A program made the translations under genes and the position numbers. The notes beneath the pieces are model-generated. The model had not been told where the DNA came from. It ran no database searches and saw only the letters and a program-made list of their open reading frames with translations. DNA of 64,000 bases from Strongylocentrotus droebachiensis (taxonomy: Eukaryota; Echinodermata; Echinoidea; Camarodonta; Strongylocentrotidae), in assembly GCA_035222895.1 (NCBI GenBank), contig JAVYIG010000888.1:1-64000 (forward strand), read 5' to 3'. Position 1 is the stretch's first letter; every line of letters starts with the position of its first letter. Positions 39,093 through 51,161 of the stretch are shown piece after piece.

Positions 39093-40184
39093 ATGGACAT
39101 GGCCACCGGAGCTTTACCGCTTTGGAATTCTTCAATTGATCCCTCGTCTGGGATTTTCGAAACGGGTGATGGTAACGATACAGCTAGTGGATGGTCCTGG
39201 CTCCCGCTCGTATGGAATTGGTGGGTGATTCTGCAACTGATGTCCGCAGTGCTAGGTATGGCCGGAAACCTCTTGGTCATTCTTGTGTTGTACCAGTGTC
39301 GTGCAGCAAGTCGCTGTACCGACATACTTGTCGGAAGCCTTGCCACTGCTGACTTCCTAGCATCCTTTCTCATGATTCCGATTCCACCCCATCAGACGGT
39401 TCCTGTCTCAAGGATAGGTAACGTCTACTGTTGGTTTGTAGGTAACAACACGATAATGTGGATCTGTTTGACAGCATCCACGTTCAACCTCGTAGCCATC
39501 TCCTGCGATCGCTACTTTGCCATTGTGCACCCGTTACAATTCATGCGGTACGTCACCAAAGGCCGGGTTCGTGTGAGCGTGTTCATGATATGGGCGGCTG
39601 TATTCATTCTTGTGGGACTCCCCATTTGCATCAGCTACGGGGTGGACAGCGACAAGAAGACATGTGGATTCATGTTCGAAAGCAGCACCGCCAAGGCAGT
39701 GTATGGATGGTTCATTTTCCTGCTCCGTCTCATCATCCCGACCATGGTCCTCGTAGTCACCCAATCCGCGATTGCGATCGTCCTCCACCGGGAGTCCAAG
39801 GCCTTCCGGAAAGATGTAGATGGAGCTATGCATTCCCAACGCTCTGTACACCTAGAAGCTCGTGATCACGTCATTAAACTCATGCTCATCGTCAGCATCG
39901 CTTTCATCATCTGCTGGTCACCCAGTCAGATTTTCTTCTTTGGTGTCAATATTGGGTTCATCTCCTTCAAGTACATCTACACTCCAACGCAACGTATCTG
40001 CCAAGTGTTAACGCTATGTAATTCTTGTCTGAATCCTATAATTTACATTGCAAGGCACCCTCACTTTCGTGTGGCAGTGAAGGAGCTTTTTAACGGTTCT
40101 AAAGCCATGAAAAACAGAGGCCCTATCTTCGAGCACAAGACTGAGAATCGTGAAAACAGCGTGACCCTATCTACCATAGCTTAA
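39093..40184 (+). CDS. Class A (rhodopsin-like) G protein-coupled receptor, single exon
   Basis: A 363-aa intronless seven-transmembrane receptor acting at the plasma membrane to couple an extracellular ligand to G proteins. Hallmarks: N-glycosylation sites N12 and N28 before TM1; GN in TM1 (N59); ATADF in TM2 (D87); Cys113 at the top of TM3 and Cys191 in ECL2 for the conserved disulfide; CDRY (138-141) followed by FAIVHP; Trp167 in TM4; Pro216 in TM5; CWSP (274-277) in TM6; NSCLNPIIY (310-318) in TM7, with a helix-8 region. The Ser/Thr-rich end (ENSVTLSTIA) could be phosphorylated. The overall pattern suggests a peptide or orphan receptor; the ligand cannot be told from sequence. The ATG at 39093 has an in-frame second Met two codons on. 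Intronless rhodopsin-family genes are commonly expanded in echinoderms (family knowledge). No frameshift seen. Confidence 0.95.
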   Translation: MDMATGALPLWNSSIDPSSGIFETGDGNDTASGWSWLPLVWNWWVILQLMSAVLGMAGNLLVILVLYQCRAASRCTDILVGSLATADFLASFLMIPIPPHQTVPVSRIGNVYCWFVGNNTIMWICLTASTFNLVAISCDRYFAIVHPLQFMRYVTKGRVRVSVFMIWAAVFILVGLPICISYGVDSDKKTCGFMFESSTAKAVYGWFIFLLRLIIPTMVLVVTQSAIAIVLHRESKAFRKDVDGAMHSQRSVHLEARDHVIKLMLIVSIAFIICWSPSQIFFFGVNIGFISFKYIYTPTQRICQVLTLCNSCLNPIIYIARHPHFRVAVKELFNGSKAMKNRGPIFEHKTENRENSVTLSTIA

Positions 40185-43100
40185 AGAGTATATGGCTGAT
40201 AATTCCATTTAATAATCTATGTCATTATAACTCTGTGGTAATCTATGTATATATATATTTGTTTTCAAGTCAATATAATTACATGTTACACAAATTATGT
40301 TTGTCATTATTTTGAGGGATCCTCATTTTACAAGCTCTGCTTTTCAGTAGATCCCCCCATTTCCACAGGTTTATCTTATAAACTTTTAAAAAAAACCATT
40401 ATACTTTTATGTATACTTTCTATTTCATAACTTTAAACCATGTAAAATGTATTATATTATTGAATGCTGAATTGTATATCTGATTTCTTGTCAAAATTAC
40501 TGAACTGAATTATAATCTTTGACATACGTATACTTCAATGAATGACATGTATCACGTGTATGATAATATACTACAGTACTTATTAATCACATCAATTAGA
40601 ATCACGTTTGACCACGCACAGTAAACGCTCTGCACACAAGTTTACCTTCACAGCTTCATTCACGTAAACAATGTGCACCATCTTCACTCCTTGTCGAGTA
40701 TTCCTACCCCATGGTCACCATGAGGGCATAAGGTAATTACTATCACAAATGCTTTTGTCATCCTACCAGGTCCCCATTTCTTTCCCGGGTATGGAGTGGT
40801 AAATGTAGATTAATGTTTTGCCAATGGAAATTAATGCCGTGTCTGGCACCGAATCTATACACGACCTTCGCATTTCCAGGTTTTTGCTGTAACCACTCGA
40901 CTGCGACACCTCTACATTGTTAATGTTCAACCAATTTCAAAGCGATTAAAAATATCTGTAACCAATTAACAAAACTAAATCACGAGATTGCATAAAACTG
41001 TCAACCTGCTAAAAAAGAGTAATGATTGAATCACATTTTTGTAGTATGATTGAAAGAATGAAAAGAATTGTCTACGCCTAGCTGAATTCATGGCTTTAAA
41101 GTAATTTCGCCCAAAACAGACATGGAAGTCTGGTTTATAAATTAGTTAAGATTACATTGGTATAATTATGTGATGTCAATCTAAAAATGACCAAACATTA
41201 ATAAAAGTGGACTTTATGGAAGGATGAACTGAGGCAGCAAACCCATGAAATATTAAATCTAATGCACACCCTTTTCCCCAAAATAAATGCTTCTAGCCGG
41301 CCAAATGAAGGTATAATGTTGGTATAATTGTCTCATCTTCTTATAACAGCCTGATGCGGTATTCTATCAAACCATTTGAATTCGATAAGCAAAGTATTTT
41401 CCAAGCTCTTTTCTTGAGTGATCTATATTATTAAGATGATTTAATCTTAGATATAAACTATTAAATTGAGAAGGAAAAAAACATCAAATTTTATTTTAAC
41501 GATTAATATCTGTATTATATACAGTGGTCAGTTCTTATTTGAAGTTACCATACAATTCAACTTTCTCTGTAGGAACCTTAGAACTCTGAATACATGACAG
41601 TATGTTATTAATATTTTGGTTATTGCATTTGAATGTAATTGCTTTACTTTCATTTTATTATACTTGACGAACGCCACAGCACATCCAGTCCAGAATCTGG
41701 CCGGTTTGTTCTAACATGTTTCACAAGAGCTCTCCTGTTTTGCTATCTCTCCCATACCTGCTAATTTCTAAAACCAGCCCTTACATTACGATAAAAGCAA
41801 GAATTTGAGACATAAAGAAATGCTCAAGACGCATTTTGTTCAGTTTGAAGTAGTTTCACAACACCAATTTAATTGTCGATGATTTTAAAAAGTCAAAAAT
41901 GTATGTTTAAAAAGAAATTTCAAATTCAGATTATATGAGTTTCGTTAGATTATATGAGTTTCGTAAGATTATATTGTATACTACTAGTGTATATATTCTA
42001 CTATTAAAATTTCTACAAGGGCTGCGAAATCCTGAAAAAAGAAAACTTGCAAACTCTAATTAGATTTTCAAATTTGGGGATTTTACAGAGTAAATAGCGT
42101 ATAACCAAGGAGTTTTAAGAGCTTCTTGGTATAACATTAGGCTAAAATATACATGTCCAAACTAGTTTTCCCCATACGTTATCGACCGCATCGAAGATTT
42201 CGGTTTTCCTGATGATTCTACCATGGACCTACTAAGAATCTACTAAGGATGATAGCCTTTGTACCGGACCAAATTTCATGTAAATGGATATCTTTTCTCC
42301 ATACCCATTAATGTTCTCAAGTGCATAATACTTGGTAGTGAAAGGAACGCCATAAAATAGCATCGGTAAAATTCTGAATTCGTGGGATTATATATTTCTT
42401 TATACATGTATTCAACTCCTGACTATTCAACACGTGTATAATTGATACCAGGTAGGTATGTATACATGTAGTATTCAACTCCTGACTAGTCAACACTTGT
42501 GTAATTGAAATTGTATAACAATTTAAGTTTATATAATCACTTTCCAGTACCTTTTAGAAAACAAAATCATGTATTTTTCTATGGAGTAAGGTAAATACTT
42601 AAAATGTTAAAGGCGATTACCATTGTCATTATTATTATTGTTATTATCATAATTTGTATTATTATTATTATACTATTAATCAATATCATCGTTACCACTA
42701 TCAATATAATTCTGCAATTCTTAAAAGATCACCTTTTTCTGAGCCTACCTTATGTCATAGTGAAGCTATTGTCATTACGTCTTTTTAAGAATGCCATATT
42801 ACATTGGTCCAAATATGGAGCATAATTTTACTTTCAACGGGCTTACACATCAAATATTTTGTTCGGCAAGATCTTAAGAAATAAAAGGAACGTTTTAGAC
42901 AAAATTATTCTCACATTTAGTATTTACATTTTAACAAGTTCAAGCCTGTTTTTTCTCACTTAATCAGTAAGAAACAATGCAAATTCAATCAAGAATAGAA
43001 CAACAATTAAATATAAATTTCGTCGTAAAATGAATGCATAATCATAGATTATAAACATGCAGCACTAGAGAAATTATCATCATTATGACGATGATGATGT

Positions 43101-44103
43101 TGATGATGATGATATATTATGCATAAGCAAACAGTGAATATTAGTATAGATACATAATCAAACATGAATAAAGCAGCTTATCTACTTGTTACAATCAAAT
43201 ACTTACATACTGATTACACTGTTAAATGATCGTAATTATGTACATTATGAGTAAAAATGAAAACGTACCAACAAGCGGATCAAATAGTTCGCTAGTAAAA
43301 TTAATATAATTGTTGTACCAATGACGTTCTAATGGTAAGGTAAAATGTATCAAAGAAATAAAGGACATTTGTAATCACCCAAGCCTCCACGTCAAAGAAA
43401 AACAAATTGCATTTGTTTATAAGTTTATTTGTTTCTTTGGATGGGAGAGTGGCTCTTTAAAATTATGTGTCAGAAAATCCGTATTTTTTGTGTTGTAAAA
43501 TTTCAGTGTGATGTTTTCTCTTATTGTATTATTATCACATTAGCAGGCTATTAGAAAGCCTCTTCGAAAATTGGAAAATATTTAAACGTTTGTTTACCCT
43601 GCTCAGCAATTCTTAGAATCTCTTTAACTTTTCTTTAATGCCGTCGGTAATTTTCATTCTAGAATAAGGAATTATTTTTTGGAATACATTGTTCACATCA
43701 TTGTCTTATTGACCACTTTGAGCCCCCCCCCCCACCCCCAAACTTTATTTCTCTTCTTCATTGATAACTTCACTTCCTCACATGAATATAATTTTTTGAT
43801 TTCTACGTGAAAGGTCCTTGAAATACATTGTTCACATCATTGAAAACAATTATCTTTAAGTCCTCACATAAACAGTATTTTGTGCTCTTAACAGGAATTA
43901 CGCGATGGGCTTTTTCTGTGATTACATTTTATTCGTGGCAAGAGAATACCGAATCGATTTTCCTTATTCCTCTAGCTCTTCTTTCAAACGAAAGATCCAC
44001 CTGTTAAACCTGTTTCATAATTTTGATCTTACCTTGTCAACTATATTCTTTATCGTTCAAACAATTGTTATATGAAATGAAATAAATAAAATCAATCAAT
44101 CAA
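40185..44103. other. Intergenic region between GPCR and EGF/CUB-like gene
   Basis: AT-rich, with ATT/ATC trinucleotide tracts (42615-42675, 43080-43115), a short tandem duplication (42406-42510) and a C-run near 43723. The block CAAGCTCTGCTTTTC near 40334 also occurs near 26248, so a dispersed repeat may lie on each side. No supported gene. Confidence 0.65.
42406..42510. repeat. Short tandem duplication (~70 bp)
   Basis: ACATGTATTCAACTCCTGAC..TCAACACGTGTATAATTGA is repeated as ACATGTAGTATTCAACTCCTGAC..TCAACACTTGTGTAATTGA. Confidence 0.85.
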
Positions 44104-44474
44104 TCAATCATCCAATGGGTAAGTTGTAAATTTAAACCAAAATCGACTGTCGACTTGGTTCGGAACGAGCTTAAATGTCATTTTTTGACCCCCATTGAAT
44201 TTGATATCGAAGGGGGGTGTTCCAAAGCCTCTAACTGTAAGCGGTCCGAAGCTCGTATCCTTAGCAGAATACAGGAAATCGGGAAACACGTCGCTTAAGA
44301 AGTAGAAGTAAAGCCGCGAATAGTGATAATCGATTGATTTGCTGAATTGACTATTATCCACGATGACGGTAAATTGCAGCTCAGCGCTAGACGAAGAGTG
44401 AGCAGGATATGCGGGCGATCGGAAGCTCTTTTCTCCGAAGGGCTGTACAGTGTATTCCTCTCCGTCGGGAAATT
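44104..44474 (-). CDS. Terminal exon: cysteine-free CUB-like module
   Basis: 371 nt, acceptor TTAATTAG, ends TGA. Enters in phase 1, matching the upstream EGF exons. The CUB assignment rests on the SPAYP start, alternating beta-strand pattern, ~115-aa length and position after EGF modules. Both usual CUB disulfides are absent. It could be another beta-sandwich domain. Confidence 0.55.
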
Positions 44475-47400
44475 CTAATTAATGTAAAGAAAATGAATAT
44501 TAAACATAGTATACATGACTACAACATATACCAAATTAAACATCTTCGCATGTAGATGATAAATTCCACTAGTTTCGTCCCGAATATGAACATAATGACA
44601 CATTGAAGGGCAACCTCACAAGGGGTTTGTATGTACAAGACAATGATCTGCGGTAGAATATAGTCCCTTTTTTTTTCCTTCTCATTTGTAATTTCATTTT
44701 TGTACACTTCCCTGCTCATTTAGGAAATTTTCCTTTTTTTCACTGACGAATCCAGGATTATGAGAACATGGGACCGGGTTATATGTCTCTAAAGATGATG
44801 ACAAAAATTTACTCTCACAATTTTCAGAAGTGTTACGTCACTTTAAGATCTCTGACAAAAGGGTAATCAGCCCCCATCCCTACCGCCTGCAATCACCGTC
44901 TGCTTACCCCGGGTACCCTTTTTGCAAAATTATAAGGAGGGGGTAGAAAAATAGTCCCTGTATTCACGAAAGGTCGGGTAACATAATACAACCAATCCTA
45001 ATTTGTCCTAGAGGTTAGGCTAATTTTGTTTACATATTCATCTATGAAAAAATGCCCATAGTATATAAAGTCAATAACCAATTTGATGATCGCTTTCCTT
45101 TTCATTAAGCCTTGTGATTATTAAACTTTTTAACAAAAGGGTCGGTTCAAGACGCAAGATTCCGTAGCTTTGCTAAAGGTTCTTCAGAAAATGTCGGGTA
45201 AATTGTACCCGACGCTTTGGCGATAAGAGAGGTGTATTTCACAAACGGTACACCAAAGCATTGGGGAATGGGGGGGGGGGGGTATAATTCACGAAAGTTC
45301 GTGTAATCCGAAGACTTTTGTTGCTGTTTTTGTTGTTGTTTCTTTGTGTGTTTTGTTTTTGTTCAGAAAAGACTGTTGCCTAGGCTTACCTCGAATCATC
45401 GGGTCATCGAGTCCGGTCGGGTGATCGCGTTACGCGACCTTTCATGATACAAAAGCGGAAGATCATGTGAATATGCACGTTAAGGAAGTGACCGTTCGTA
45501 GAAAATTCTGTAGGGTGTTCACAAAATGTCGGGTAAATTGGATCAACCATTTGTAGATGAGAAGGGCTTTTTTCACATACATTAACACCCGACATTTCGT
45601 GAAGAAAGGGGCATGTTTACGCAAAAGGTCGGGTAGCGCGACTACCTGACCCGACGCGCTGACCCGGTGATTCGAAGTAAGCCGTTACCTATGCATTCGC
45701 CTTCACATGTAGTCGGTTCACACACATATTCATTCAGGAGATTCCTACACAATCCACCGTTGAGGCATGGAGTACTCAAACACTCGTCAATATCTGTAAA
45801 AATTAAGATTAAAATGTTACAAAAACACAACAAACAGAACATCACTAGGCTTGCATGATCATCTCTAGGTGTTGTAGAGAATGCAGTCAAACACACGAGA
45901 CGAAATCAGACCGACACCTCACCAAACATCGCACCCAAAGACCAAGAGTTGTTTGGTTTGGAGTCGGTTTGGATGTGTAACTGAGGTGTAAAAGTCGTTT
46001 TATCGCGAGCGTCTATATTAGGAGTAGCCTTTGAACGCAGTCATGACAGTGAGACCGAAGCCATTCAGACAACAGACCAAACACAATAATACATATTACC
46101 AAAATGTATATCCTGCGTTATCGAAGAGATCTGCGGGGTATACAGTGGTGTATGTCACAAAATGTAATAAGTATTGTCTGTACAATAGGTCGAGTTTTGG
46201 TTAAGATTTGAAATAGTTTGACCGTGAGCTAACAAATTCTTTATTATTCTGGAGAGATGGAAAGATCCCATAATATCAAAGTTATTTGAATAGGCTTGCT
46301 CTTGAAATGCTCTCATGTTCCAAATATGACTACAAATATTTAGCAATTTGTGTCAAAGTTTTGATACCATATGTTTTGGAAGTTACAATTGTATACACAT
46401 CATTCGCAGTGTTTAGTGTGTGTGTGGGTTTGTGTGCGTGTGTGTGTTGTGTGCGTGCGTGAGTGTGTGCGTGTGTTTGTGCGTGGTCGTGGTCGTGTAT
46501 AATGATGTTTACCAAGATGAAGTAATTTTGATAATTCCAAAACCTTTTGACATTATCTTCTAGTTCATAAGCTCCTTTTTAAGAAAATATTTCATTGTTT
46601 GTTTCCAAATACAATCATCCCCAACTGCTTAGAGAGTAGGAAAAATAATCATGACAATTGTATACCTAGGTTACAATAAGGCCCAGCATACCCAGCAAAC
46701 GAACCGGTGCAAGAACACTCGTATTCATCGAGACCATCTTCACAAGTCTGTATACCAAGACACGGGTTGCTAGCGCACTCGTCCTCATCTGTGTTTTAAA
46801 AAATGACAAAAACGATTATAAACCACTAACATATAAAAGTCGTATGTTTTCCTATTTATCCTTTCTGTCTGGTAGTTAATAGTTTAACTCTGATATTGCC
46901 CAATATAAAAGTCCCTTTAATTCAATAAGTGAAGTGTGTGTTTAGATGTCATTTTTTATTAATAAACCAGTCGCGGAAAGATGATCTGGGTGAAAGCATC
47001 TAAATCGTTCAATGTTTTTGAAAAATGAATTAGGCAAAAGAGTTATGAAATATTCGACGTCAAGACCTCTTCTCATTTCAGACAAATGCTTATCGGCAAT
47101 ACTGTCATATTTCATGAAGTAAGAATTCTAGAATAAAGTTAAAATCACGATCGCAAAAACTTTTATAAATCAACAGTTCAGTAACGTATCGATTGCGTAT
47201 GAAAATCATATTCAGGCTACATACCCTATCATTCGTTCGTTCGTACAATTCAATTGCCTATGGTTGATTTCTCGAAAATATTTACGATCGTGATTTAACA
47301 ACATCCTGGCCCCGATGTTTACTAAAATAGGCCTATATTTATATATATCTTATATATGTTCTGGGTATTTATAGCTCTGAATATATCGACGATGTTTCTA

Positions 47401-48520
47401 AGCGATTTACAGATGAAGAAAAAGATATTCATACTCACTGATATCACAATCGAATCCACTAAAACCTTCTGAGCAGGTGCAGTTGTAACCGTCAAACATA
47501 TCATGACAGGTGCCTTCATTTTGACAGGGTTCCAAATCGCACTCATTTTCCTCTGTCGAGAGAAAGATTGAGTGAAATAATAACGTTAGGTACGTAATTG
47601 GTATTTATAGATATCCTTACAAGTCATACCGTTGTTTAAAAAAAAGATTTAGGCCAAGTAAAATTGATTTCTAATTAAAAGTCTTCAATATTTTATGAGG
47701 AAGAGGGGGTTACATATCATTTGATATTCGATATTTTTGTACATATAAGTATCATTGGGTCAATTAACACAGATTTTATTAAGTTAATTTAATTTAATTG
47801 TAAATGCACTAGGCTTAAAAAGGCTTTAAAAAAACAAGGTGGAATTGCAAGTCAATATTTAAGATTTGCAATATACTAATGATTTATATTAACCCTTGTT
47901 CCTTGATGTCCTCCGATTCTTATTTATATAAGTTCAAAACAAAATATACCAAATAACTTTTTGTTATGAGGTGGGCCCAACAAAACTAAGGAAGAGAGGA
48001 CGAGAAACTAAAACTTCATTTTATTTGGCCTTGTATTTATTATCGCAACTAATTAACCCCGAAAGTCTCATTCATAAAGTCACTGCTCTTTGTCGAAAAA
48101 ATGCATACAGCATACACTATGAACATGACGGACAAAGAAAGAGGACAAAATATACAGTTCCTCATTCTACCCTCAACAATTGCTGTGGTAGACAAAGGAA
48201 CATCCCTCCACTGCTATTATGTAAAAATGTGTGGAACAGGTGAATATGCATGCGACACCTGTTCTACACATTTTTACGTAATAGCAGTGAAGGAATGTTC
48301 ATTTGCCTACCACAGCAACTATTGAGGGTAGAATGAGGAACTGTATATTTTGTCCTCTTTCTTTGTCCATCATGTTCATAGTGATATTAAATCTGAATCT
48401 GAAACTCACCGTAAGCGCACGTCTTGCCGGTGTAGCCTGCTGGGCAATGGCAGATGAAATCTGAAGTACCATCCGAACATGATCCCCGTACACATGGATC
48501 GCTCTGGCACTCATCAATAT
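44104..48520 (-). CDS. 3' part of minus-strand EGF-repeat gene: four EGF exons and a terminal CUB-like exon
   Basis: Exons 48520-48410, 47552-47439, 46788-46666, 45793-45689 and 44474-44104, all with AG/GT borders and phase 1-1, open and in frame to TGA at 44104. The first four each encode one EGF module: IDECQSDPC.., ENECDLEPC.., EDECASNPC.. and IDECLSTPC... The D-I-D-E-C starts fit calcium-binding EGF. The last EGF has an odd Cys4-Cys6 spacing ([11 protein letters not shown]). The last exon (123 codons, no cysteine) reads like a degenerate CUB beta-sandwich: SFRSPAYP at the start, GFGTPP and MTFKLVP strands, then FWFKFTTYP at the end. Such proteins are extracellular adhesion or matrix components. 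A fibropellin-like EGF+CUB design is a family analogy, not proof. These exons lack obvious defects. The upstream exons of the same copy (50145-55350) do have defects, so expression of this part is uncertain. Confidence 0.7.
44960..45660. repeat. Intron stretch with repeated GTCGGGTAA blocks
   Basis: GGTCGGGTAA, TGTCGGGTAAATTGTACCCG, ATGTCGGGTAAATTGGAT, ACACCCGACATTTCGTGAAG and GGTCGGGTAGCG occur on both orientations within ~700 bp, with a G-run near 45270. It looks like degenerate inverted or tandem repeats. No coding exon. Confidence 0.55.
46408..46500. repeat. TG/GTGC microsatellite
   Basis: A GTGTGTGTG-rich tract interrupted by GCGTGC. The His/Thr-rich reading frame here is an artefact. 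Confidence 0.9.
48115..48383. repeat. Large near-perfect foldback, ~129 bp arms
   Basis: The sequence from CACTATGAACATGACGGACA to GTGGAACAGGTG is followed after ~10 bp (AATATGCATG) by its reverse complement with few mismatches. No transposase. The outer end lies only ~27 nt from EGF exon 48410-48520, so a transcript could form a long hairpin beside the exon's donor. Short ORFs here are mirror images. Confidence 0.9.
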
Positions 48521-48929
48521 CTTGTCAAACAAAAGAAAATTAGAAAATAAAGCTTCTAAATACACCGCCGGGGAGAAATCCGGAGCAAAAGCATTTAGAA
48601 TAGCATTATAATTATGGAAACTAGAATGTTATGAATGTAGTTATCGTTATGCAAAATTGGCACTGGGCTGAGATTAGGTGAATAATAAGATTTCATGTCA
48701 TAAGTCTCTAATTTTTCGTGTTATTAGTATTATTTCCTATTTGTGATCTTTTCCACATCTATTTCAAATGACACAAATAAAAGAAAAACGGCATTAAACT
48801 GCAAATAAAGCTATCACGAACATTATAATAGCAGTCACAGTCATATGCAACGCTTGACTGAGAGACAGGCCTTGAAAAAATCGCTGATCCGACATTATTT
48901 TGCTCCGACGAAAACTGCTTCCGCCCTTA

Positions 48930-49930
48930 ATTCGTGAAATGGGCGGTGGGGGCGGTCGCCCCCCCCCCCCAAAAAAAAAAAGAGAAAAAAAAAGAAGAAA
49001 GGAAGAGGACGTAGGAAGAAAAAGGATTAAGAGTCGAGAACGGTACAACAAATCGTCTTCTTTCTCTAATAATTTATGAAACGTCAAAGCTTCCGCGCTT
49101 CGCACGGGAGCGGGGAAACTGAATTCAGACAAGGATTAAGAGTCGATCGAGAATGGTACAACGAATCGTCTTCTTTCTTTAAAAATCTAATGAAACGTCA
49201 GAGCTTCCGCGCTACGCGCAGAGGAAGGGGAACTTGATTCAAACAAGGATTAAGAGTCGAGAAAAGGTACAACGAATCGTCTTCTTTCTCTAATGAAACG
49301 TCAAACGAAAGTGAATTTAGATAAGGATTAAGAGTCGAGAACGGTTCAACGAATCGTCTTCTCTCTCTAATAATTTAATGAAACCTCAAAGCTTCCGCGC
49401 TTCGCGAGGGAGGGGGGGGGGAACTGAATTCAGATAAGGATTAAGAGTCGAGAACGGTACCACGAATCGTCTTCTTTCTCTAATAATTTATGAAACGTCA
49501 AAGCTTCCGCGCTTCGCGCGGAGGCAGGGAAACTGAATTCAGACAAGGATTAAGAGTCGATCTAGAATGGTACAACGAATCGTCTTTTTTCTTTAATAAT
49601 CTAATGAAACGTCAGAGCTTCCGCGCTACGCGCAGCGAAAGGGGGACTTGCTTCAAACAAGGATTAAGAGTCGAGGACGGTACAACGAATCGTCTTCTTT
49701 CTCTAATGAAACGTCAAAAGAAACTGAATTCAGATAAGGATTAAGAGTCGAGAACGGTCCAACGAATCGTTTTCTTTCTCTAATAATTTAATGAAACCTC
49801 GAAGCTTCCGCGCTTCGGGGAAACTCCCCCCCCCCCCCCCTCCCTGCACACACCCCCCTAGGGAGCGCGCTAGGCGCGCTCTGTAGGTTATTCGCACGCT
49901 TCGCGTGCTAACTACCGCCCCCCCTAAAAT
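48930..49930. repeat. Higher-order minisatellite with C/A-run borders
   Basis: A ~80-115 bp unit starting AAGGATTAAGAGTCGA recurs at 49022, 49131, 49244, 49323, 49436, 49544, 49659 and 49736. Spacings 109, 113, 79, 113 then 108, 115, 77 show a four-unit higher-order repeat of ~414 bp present twice. Units share ACGAATCGTCTTCTTTCT, AATGAAACGTCA and a CTTCCGCGCTTCGCG palindrome. C-runs flank both sides. Confidence 0.92.
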
Positions 49931-50144
49931 GAAATCCTGGCTACGCGTTTGGGCTGTGATTGGGTGACGTTAGGTTCATGGTCAGGTTTAGGGCCAGGGT
50001 TGAATTAACGAATTCGGTTAGGGTAGGATTTGACCACGGAGTAATTGTCGCCGGGGCACGTGTCGTATTTAATCACAAATCATAAGGCATCATCGACATC
50101 ATTGAACTTTTTTGTTGACGGACATGACTGTGCAATGTCCATAT

Positions 50145-50267
50145 CTATTTCACATGTTTGTCCCTCGAAGCCAGGCGGACAGCCACAAGTGACGCTTCCT
50201 CCAGGTTCATCATCATAGCATAGGCCACCATTCTCACATACGCCTACTAACGCAGCCGAGCAATCAT
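50145..50267 (-). pseudogene. EGF exon with mutated splice donor
   Basis: Encodes [20 protein letters not shown].. and ends CEI. After AATAG the left copy has ATATGG where the right copy has GTATGA, so the donor GT is AT. Read-through adds ~17 residues (..FNDVDDAL) and hits a stop. Confidence 0.8.
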
Positions 50268-51161
50268 CTGAAAATATCATTACCAATTTAAAAAAATTCC
50301 AGTAGAATATATTTTAAGCTTTTTCTCTGTGAAGACCCTGAAATATTTTTTCCATTATTAGATAAGAATTCTTTTGCAATAGGATTTTTCTATTCACCCC
50401 ATTATTTTGTTTGTTTTTTCTTTTGTAAACCACTGATTGACTGGCAAAATTACCCATTTCAAGCCCTTGCACCCTCCCCCCTAATTTCTGAAAGGCTATT
50501 ATAAAGTTTGATATACTTTTGATTCTAGGACAACTAACTAGTTTTCTGTTCCGCATTTTCAACAGAATAATTCTTCATGGAACAATTTGGTCTTATCAAA
50601 GGGTGATCGTCGAGATATAATTGTCCTGGAAGTCAGTTTTTAGGGTATGGTAATTCGGAGGTATCAATTCCTACCCTCTCCTATACGAACCAGACTTCCA
50701 GGACTGACTTATTTTCTCTTCCGCACTTTCTGAAGAATAATTTGTCAAGAAATAATCTCGTCGGGACTTCAGCATTTCTGTTTTACTTGTAAAATGTAGG
50801 AGTGAATACAATTACCCGTATTCGCCTTGCAATCTGAACCCTGGTAGCCCTCGGCACAAGTACATGTGTATCCGTTGTTTCCATCTGTACAAGTAGACGC
50901 GTAATTGCATGGAGAACTCAGACATTCGTCGATATCTGAAAGGGGAAACAAAAGATCCAACAATCATTTTGTCGACATAAAAACATACATTCTACCCCTC
51001 CTTTTTGTGTATAAAAAGCAACCGGCTCTATGTAAACTTTAGTATTTGCTATAATACTACTCGGCATAAGATAAACATGATTTGTCGAAGCAATTTCAGC
51101 TTGGAAAAAACCAGGAAAGAATAGCGACTGCCCATTTGTTCAAAAATTATGTGGTCATATA

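Noticed and set aside
39458..39865. 135-aa and 105-aa ORFs within the GPCR
   Set aside because: Out-of-frame shadows of the GPCR coding sequence.
47971..48325. ORFs inside the foldback
   Set aside because: Frame openness comes from the inverted arms; no domain and no splice context.
48930..49930. CRISPR-like array
   Set aside because: The units are contiguous degenerate minisatellite repeats without unique spacers, in a eukaryotic intron.
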